From Schaalia sp. HMT-172 (GTDB lineage: Bacteria; Actinomycetota; Actinomycetes; Actinomycetales; Actinomycetaceae), in the NCBI RefSeq assembly GCF_030644365.1, contig NZ_CP130058.1:1674001-1738000 (forward strand): DNA of 64,000 bases. The letters are read 5' to 3'. A program made the translations under genes and the position numbers. Shown one piece after another: positions 61,200-64,000 of this stretch. Numbering within the stretch: the first letter of the stretch is position 1; each line of letters begins with the position of its first letter. The notes under the pieces are model-generated. The model saw only the letters and a program-made list of their open reading frames with translations. It ran no database searches and had not been told where the DNA came from.

Positions 61200-64000
61200 C
61201 TATGAGCCGCTTTGCGCACCGCTCGTGGCAGATGCGCTTGGGCTCGGGCTGGGCGTGGGCGATCCGGAGTTTGAGGTCACGGGCGAGGACGTACCGAGCG
61301 CCGCCTGCGCGGCCTCCGCGCGAGTCAGCGCATCATGCAGGCGCGTCTGGGCCTCGCCGTAGGCGCTCCAGTCACCCTTGCTCATCGCCGCGTCGGCGTC
61401 ACGCATGGCTTGGGCGGCGTCACTGACGGCCTGGCTGAGCTGGGTGCTCGCATCACCGGGGGTCGTGGAGGTTCCCGGCTGGGCGCCTCCCCCACCGCTC
61501 GGGGTGGTCGTCGCCGGGTCGTCCGCGACCAGCTGACTGAGGGATTCCTCCAGGGTCGGCGCGAAGCCGACCTTGTCGCCGAAGGCGGTCAGCACCGAGC
61601 GAAGCACGGGGTAGGACGCCGATCCGGTGCCCTGCACGTAGACGGGCTGCACGTAGAGCAGGCCGCCGCCGACGGGCAGGGTCAGCAGATTTCCGCGGAT
61701 AACAGTCGAATCAGCCTGGTTGAGCAGGTTCAGCTGCGTGGCGATCTTCTCGTCGGAGTCGTACTTGTTCTGCACCTGTCCGGGGCCGGGCACGGTCGTC
61801 GACGAGGGCAGGGCGAGCAGGCGGAGCTTTCCGTACCCCTCACGCACCTGCCCCGGCGTGTTACCGGTTTCTGAGTCCACGGCGAGGAAGCCCGCCATGG
61901 CCTCGCGCCGCCCCTCGCCGCCACCGCCGGGCACGAACACGGAGGTCAGCGAGAACTCAGCGCTCTCCTGGCCGGGCATCTGCATGGTCAGGTAGTACGG
62001 GGGCTGCAGGGCGGTCGGTGCGGACACGCGGTTGCCGTTCGTATCCACGCCCGCGGAGGGCGCGCTTGAGGCGGTGGCGTCCCCGTAGGTCGAGGTCTCC
62101 TCGGCGAGGCGCCAGCGGTCACCGCCCGAGTAAAAGCCGGCCGCGTCGGTGACGTGGTAGGTAGCCAGCAGGTTGCGCTGGACCTTAAACATGTCCTCGG
62201 GGTAGCGCAGGTGGCTCATGAGGTCGCCGGAGATGGCGGACATGGGCTCGACGCTGCCCGGGTAGATCTTTTCCCACGTGCGCAGGATCGGGTCCTGGTC
62301 GTCCCAACGGAACAGGCGCACGGACCCGTCGTAGGCGTCGACGACGGCCTTGACGGAGTTACGCATGTAGTTGATCTTGTTGGCCTGCACGTACTGGCCC
62401 ATCTGGGTGGACTGGGAGTCGACGGTCGCGTCGGAGAGCGTCTCGTGCTGGGCGTAGGGGTAGTTGTTCGTCGTCGTGTAGGCGTCGACTACCCACACGA
62501 GGCGCTTGGGGGTCGAGGCGTCCCCGTCCATGTCGACGACCGCGGGGTAGGCGGACTGTTCGAGAGTCAGGTAGGGAGCGACCTTGGAGACGCGCTGGAG
62601 CGGGTCGCGGTCGTAGAGGATCTGCGAGGCCTCGTTGGTCTGGGAGGAGAAGAACAGGTCGGTGGACCCGAACTTGATGGCGTACAGGAGCTTGTTCCAC
62701 GTGTTGCCCACGGAGGGACCGCCGTTGCCGACGAAGGTCGTGGAGACCTGGCCGCCAACCGCCGTGTCGTCCGGGTAGTCGAGCTCCTGGGGCTCGGCAC
62801 CTTCAGGGGCGCCGACGATCGAATAGGTGGGTGAGCCAGGGCTGAAGTAGACGCGCTCCTCATACTCCCCCATCTCGCCGACAGACGGCACAGACTGCTC
62901 CCAGTAGGAGGGCAGGCCATCGCTCGTGAGCTGATTACCGTAGGCTGCGACCGCGCCGAAGCCGTGCGTGTAGACGGTGTGCTGGTTGACCCACGTCTGC
63001 TGCTCGGCGGACAGGCCCGAGAGGTTCAGTTCGCGCACGGAGATGACGGTGTCGCGGCGCTCGCCGCCCACCGTGTAGCGGTCGACCTTCATGCCCGAAT
63101 TGAAGCCGTAGTACAGGCGGGACTGTTGGAGCTGCTGGACGGTCTTGGTGATGACCTTCGGGTCGAGCAGGCGCACCTGAGAGGTGAGTGCCTCGTTGTC
63201 GAATTGCCCAGCCGAGGCAGTGGTGGCCGCGTCGTAGTTCGTCTGATAGTCGACGTCATCGAGGCCGTAGGCAGCCAAAGTCGCGTCGATGTTGCGCTGA
63301 ATGTAGGGCGATTCGAGGGTGCGCTGGTTGGGGCGCACGCGGAACTGCTCAATGAGCGCGGGGTACGCGCCGGCCAGGATCAGGGCGGCGATGACGGTGA
63401 CGGCCACGCCGGTCACGGGCAGGCGCCACGTGCCGCGGAAGGCGGCCACCACAAAGAGGGCCGCGACCAGGAAGGAGATGACCGCCAGGATCGAGTGCGC
63501 GGGGAGCGTGGCGTTGATATCGGAGTACATGGCTCCGTGGATGGAGCCGCTCTCCGAGGTCAGCAGCTCATAGCGGCCCAGCCAGTAGTTGATGCCGATG
63601 AACACCGAGAGGGTGGCTGCCATAAGGCCGGTCTGGAGTCGCGCGTGCTTGGAGGCGTGGGGGCGCGGGGCCAGGCGGATCGTCCCGTACAGGTAGGACA
63701 CGACGAGGGCGGCGGCCAGCCCGATACCGGTGACAGTCATGAGGAAAGAGACGAGCACCTTGAGCGCGGGCAGGACGAACACGAAGAAGGAAATGTCCAG
63801 GCCGAACTGGGGATCGACCTGGTCGAAGGACGAGGCGTTGAGGAACTGAAGGAGCGTGCGCCATTCGGTGGCCAGACGGGCACCGTTAGTGAATCCGAAG
63901 AAGAGGGCGACTCCCCAGAAGGCGAAGCGCCGCACGGGCTCGAGCGCCTCCTGGTAGCCGCGCAGCGCCGCGGATGCTTCCCCGCGCGTCGAGGAGGCGC
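61200..64000 (-). CDS. UPF0182-family large membrane protein (partial, 5' end beyond window)
   Basis: The frame is open to the right edge (933 codons visible); the N-terminus is missing. UPF0182 proteins are ~950-1000 aa with about seven N-terminal helices, of which several are seen here (WGVALFFGFTNGARLATEW, FFVFVLPALKVLVSFLMTV, LAAALVVSYLYGTI), followed by a large extracellular region (LESPYIQRNIDATLAAYGL, LLDPKVITKTVQQLQQSRLY, VVDAYTTTNNYPYAQ, LRYPEDMFKVQRNLLATYHV) and a C-terminal helical/acidic tail. Function is unknown; the family is conserved in actinobacteria and cyanobacteria. The C-terminus ends in a Ser/Pro/Thr-rich stretch. Confidence 0.9.
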   Translation of the reverse strand, partial: ASSTRGEASAALRGYQEALEPVRRFAFWGVALFFGFTNGARLATEWRTLLQFLNASSFDQVDPQFGLDISFFVFVLPALKVLVSFLMTVTGIGLAAALVVSYLYGTIRLAPRPHASKHARLQTGLMAATLSVFIGINYWLGRYELLTSESGSIHGAMYSDINATLPAHSILAVISFLVAALFVVAAFRGTWRLPVTGVAVTVIAALILAGAYPALIEQFRVRPNQRTLESPYIQRNIDATLAAYGLDDVDYQTNYDAATTASAGQFDNEALTSQVRLLDPKVITKTVQQLQQSRLYYGFNSGMKVDRYTVGGERRDTVISVRELNLSGLSAEQQTWVNQHTVYTHGFGAVAAYGNQLTSDGLPSYWEQSVPSVGEMGEYEERVYFSPGSPTYSIVGAPEGAEPQELDYPDDTAVGGQVSTTFVGNGGPSVGNTWNKLLYAIKFGSTDLFFSSQTNEASQILYDRDPLQRVSKVAPYLTLEQSAYPAVVDMDGDASTPKRLVWVVDAYTTTNNYPYAQHETLSDATVDSQSTQMGQYVQANKINYMRNSVKAVVDAYDGSVRLFRWDDQDPILRTWEKIYPGSVEPMSAISGDLMSHLRYPEDMFKVQRNLLATYHVTDAAGFYSGGDRWRLAEETSTYGDATASSAPSAGVDTNGNRVSAPTALQPPYYLTMQMPGQESAEFSLTSVFVPGGGGEGRREAMAGFLAVDSETGNTPGQVREGYGKLRLLALPSSTTVPGPGQVQNKYDSDEKIATQLNLLNQADSTVIRGNLLTLPVGGGLLYVQPVYVQGTGSASYPVLRSVLTAFGDKVGFAPTLEESLSQLVADDPATTTPSGGGGAQPGTSTTPGDASTQLSQAVSDAAQAMRDADAAMSKGDWSAYGEAQTRLHDALTRAEAAQAALGTSSPVTSNSGSPTPSPSPSASATSGAQSGS

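Overview
The window comes from a high-GC Gram-positive chromosome. The ilvBNC cluster with an attenuator, the gatC-gatA-gatB order, a whiB1-like gene next to a pdtaS-like kinase, the GH66/sialidase surface enzymes and the rRNA sequences point to the Actinomycetaceae (Actinomyces/Schaalia-like, probably an oral or mucosal commensal). The assignment is by eye. Most genes are ordinary chromosomal housekeeping genes. No prophage, plasmid or CRISPR array was seen.

Layout. 1-8.1 kb: the 5' part of leuB, a secreted sialidase, a GT4 glycosyltransferase and a 52-codon secreted-peptide ORF sit between leuB and ilvC-ilvN-ilvB. The ilv operon has a leader peptide rich in Leu, Val and Ile plus a terminator, so attenuation is likely. 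8.2-9.9 kb: an AspT/YidE-type transporter. 10-13.3 kb: a non-coding mosaic. An ISL3-family insertion sequence (10647-12096, 8-bp target duplication) lies inside an older transposase-less ISL3-type element (10218-12379) that carries a 19-bp tandem repeat array. A diverged 19-bp-periodic array follows outside it. 13.3-14.8 kb: a ThrE-like exporter translationally coupled to a 51-aa membrane protein. 14.9-16.4 kb: an IS3-family element and a 100-bp relic of a second copy. 16.4-22 kb: an rRNA operon (16S-23S-5S, minus strand, no spacer tRNA) with a clear promoter. 22-28.4 kb: malic enzyme, the gatCAB amidotransferase operon and a phospholipase-D-type synthase. 28.4-36 kb: ligA, two perfect DnaA boxes, an FHA/FtsK-like ATPase, a whiB1-like gene and a PdtaS-like kinase. 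36-42.2 kb: DUF2505, osmC-thyA-dfrA, an MFS transporter, fumC and TauE. 42.3-45.3 kb: a flavodoxin-fold reductase, a TfoX-N protein, a small membrane protein and a DEDDh exonuclease. 45.7-50 kb: an IS256 element inserted just upstream of a secreted GH66 dextranase-like enzyme. 50-57 kb: a 700-aa protein of unknown function, two paralogous membrane proteins, a small protein, a DUF4232 lipoprotein and an amino-acid permease. 57.4-64 kb: an MgtC-family protein, two low-complexity membrane proteins flanking the initiator tRNA gene, and a partial UPF0182 gene.

The most notable signals are: (i) a 12-mer, ACGAGGCCGGGG, with at least 15 exact copies, often as inverted pairs in terminators but also inside genes, which resembles the distribution of DNA-uptake sequences; (ii) the nested ISL3-type elements with 19-bp repeat arrays; (iii) paired DnaA boxes between ligA and the FtsK-like gene; (iv) several unannotated small ORFs (ilv leader, 51-aa ThrE partner, 52-aa secreted peptide); (v) the uncharacterised 700-aa coiled-coil protein.
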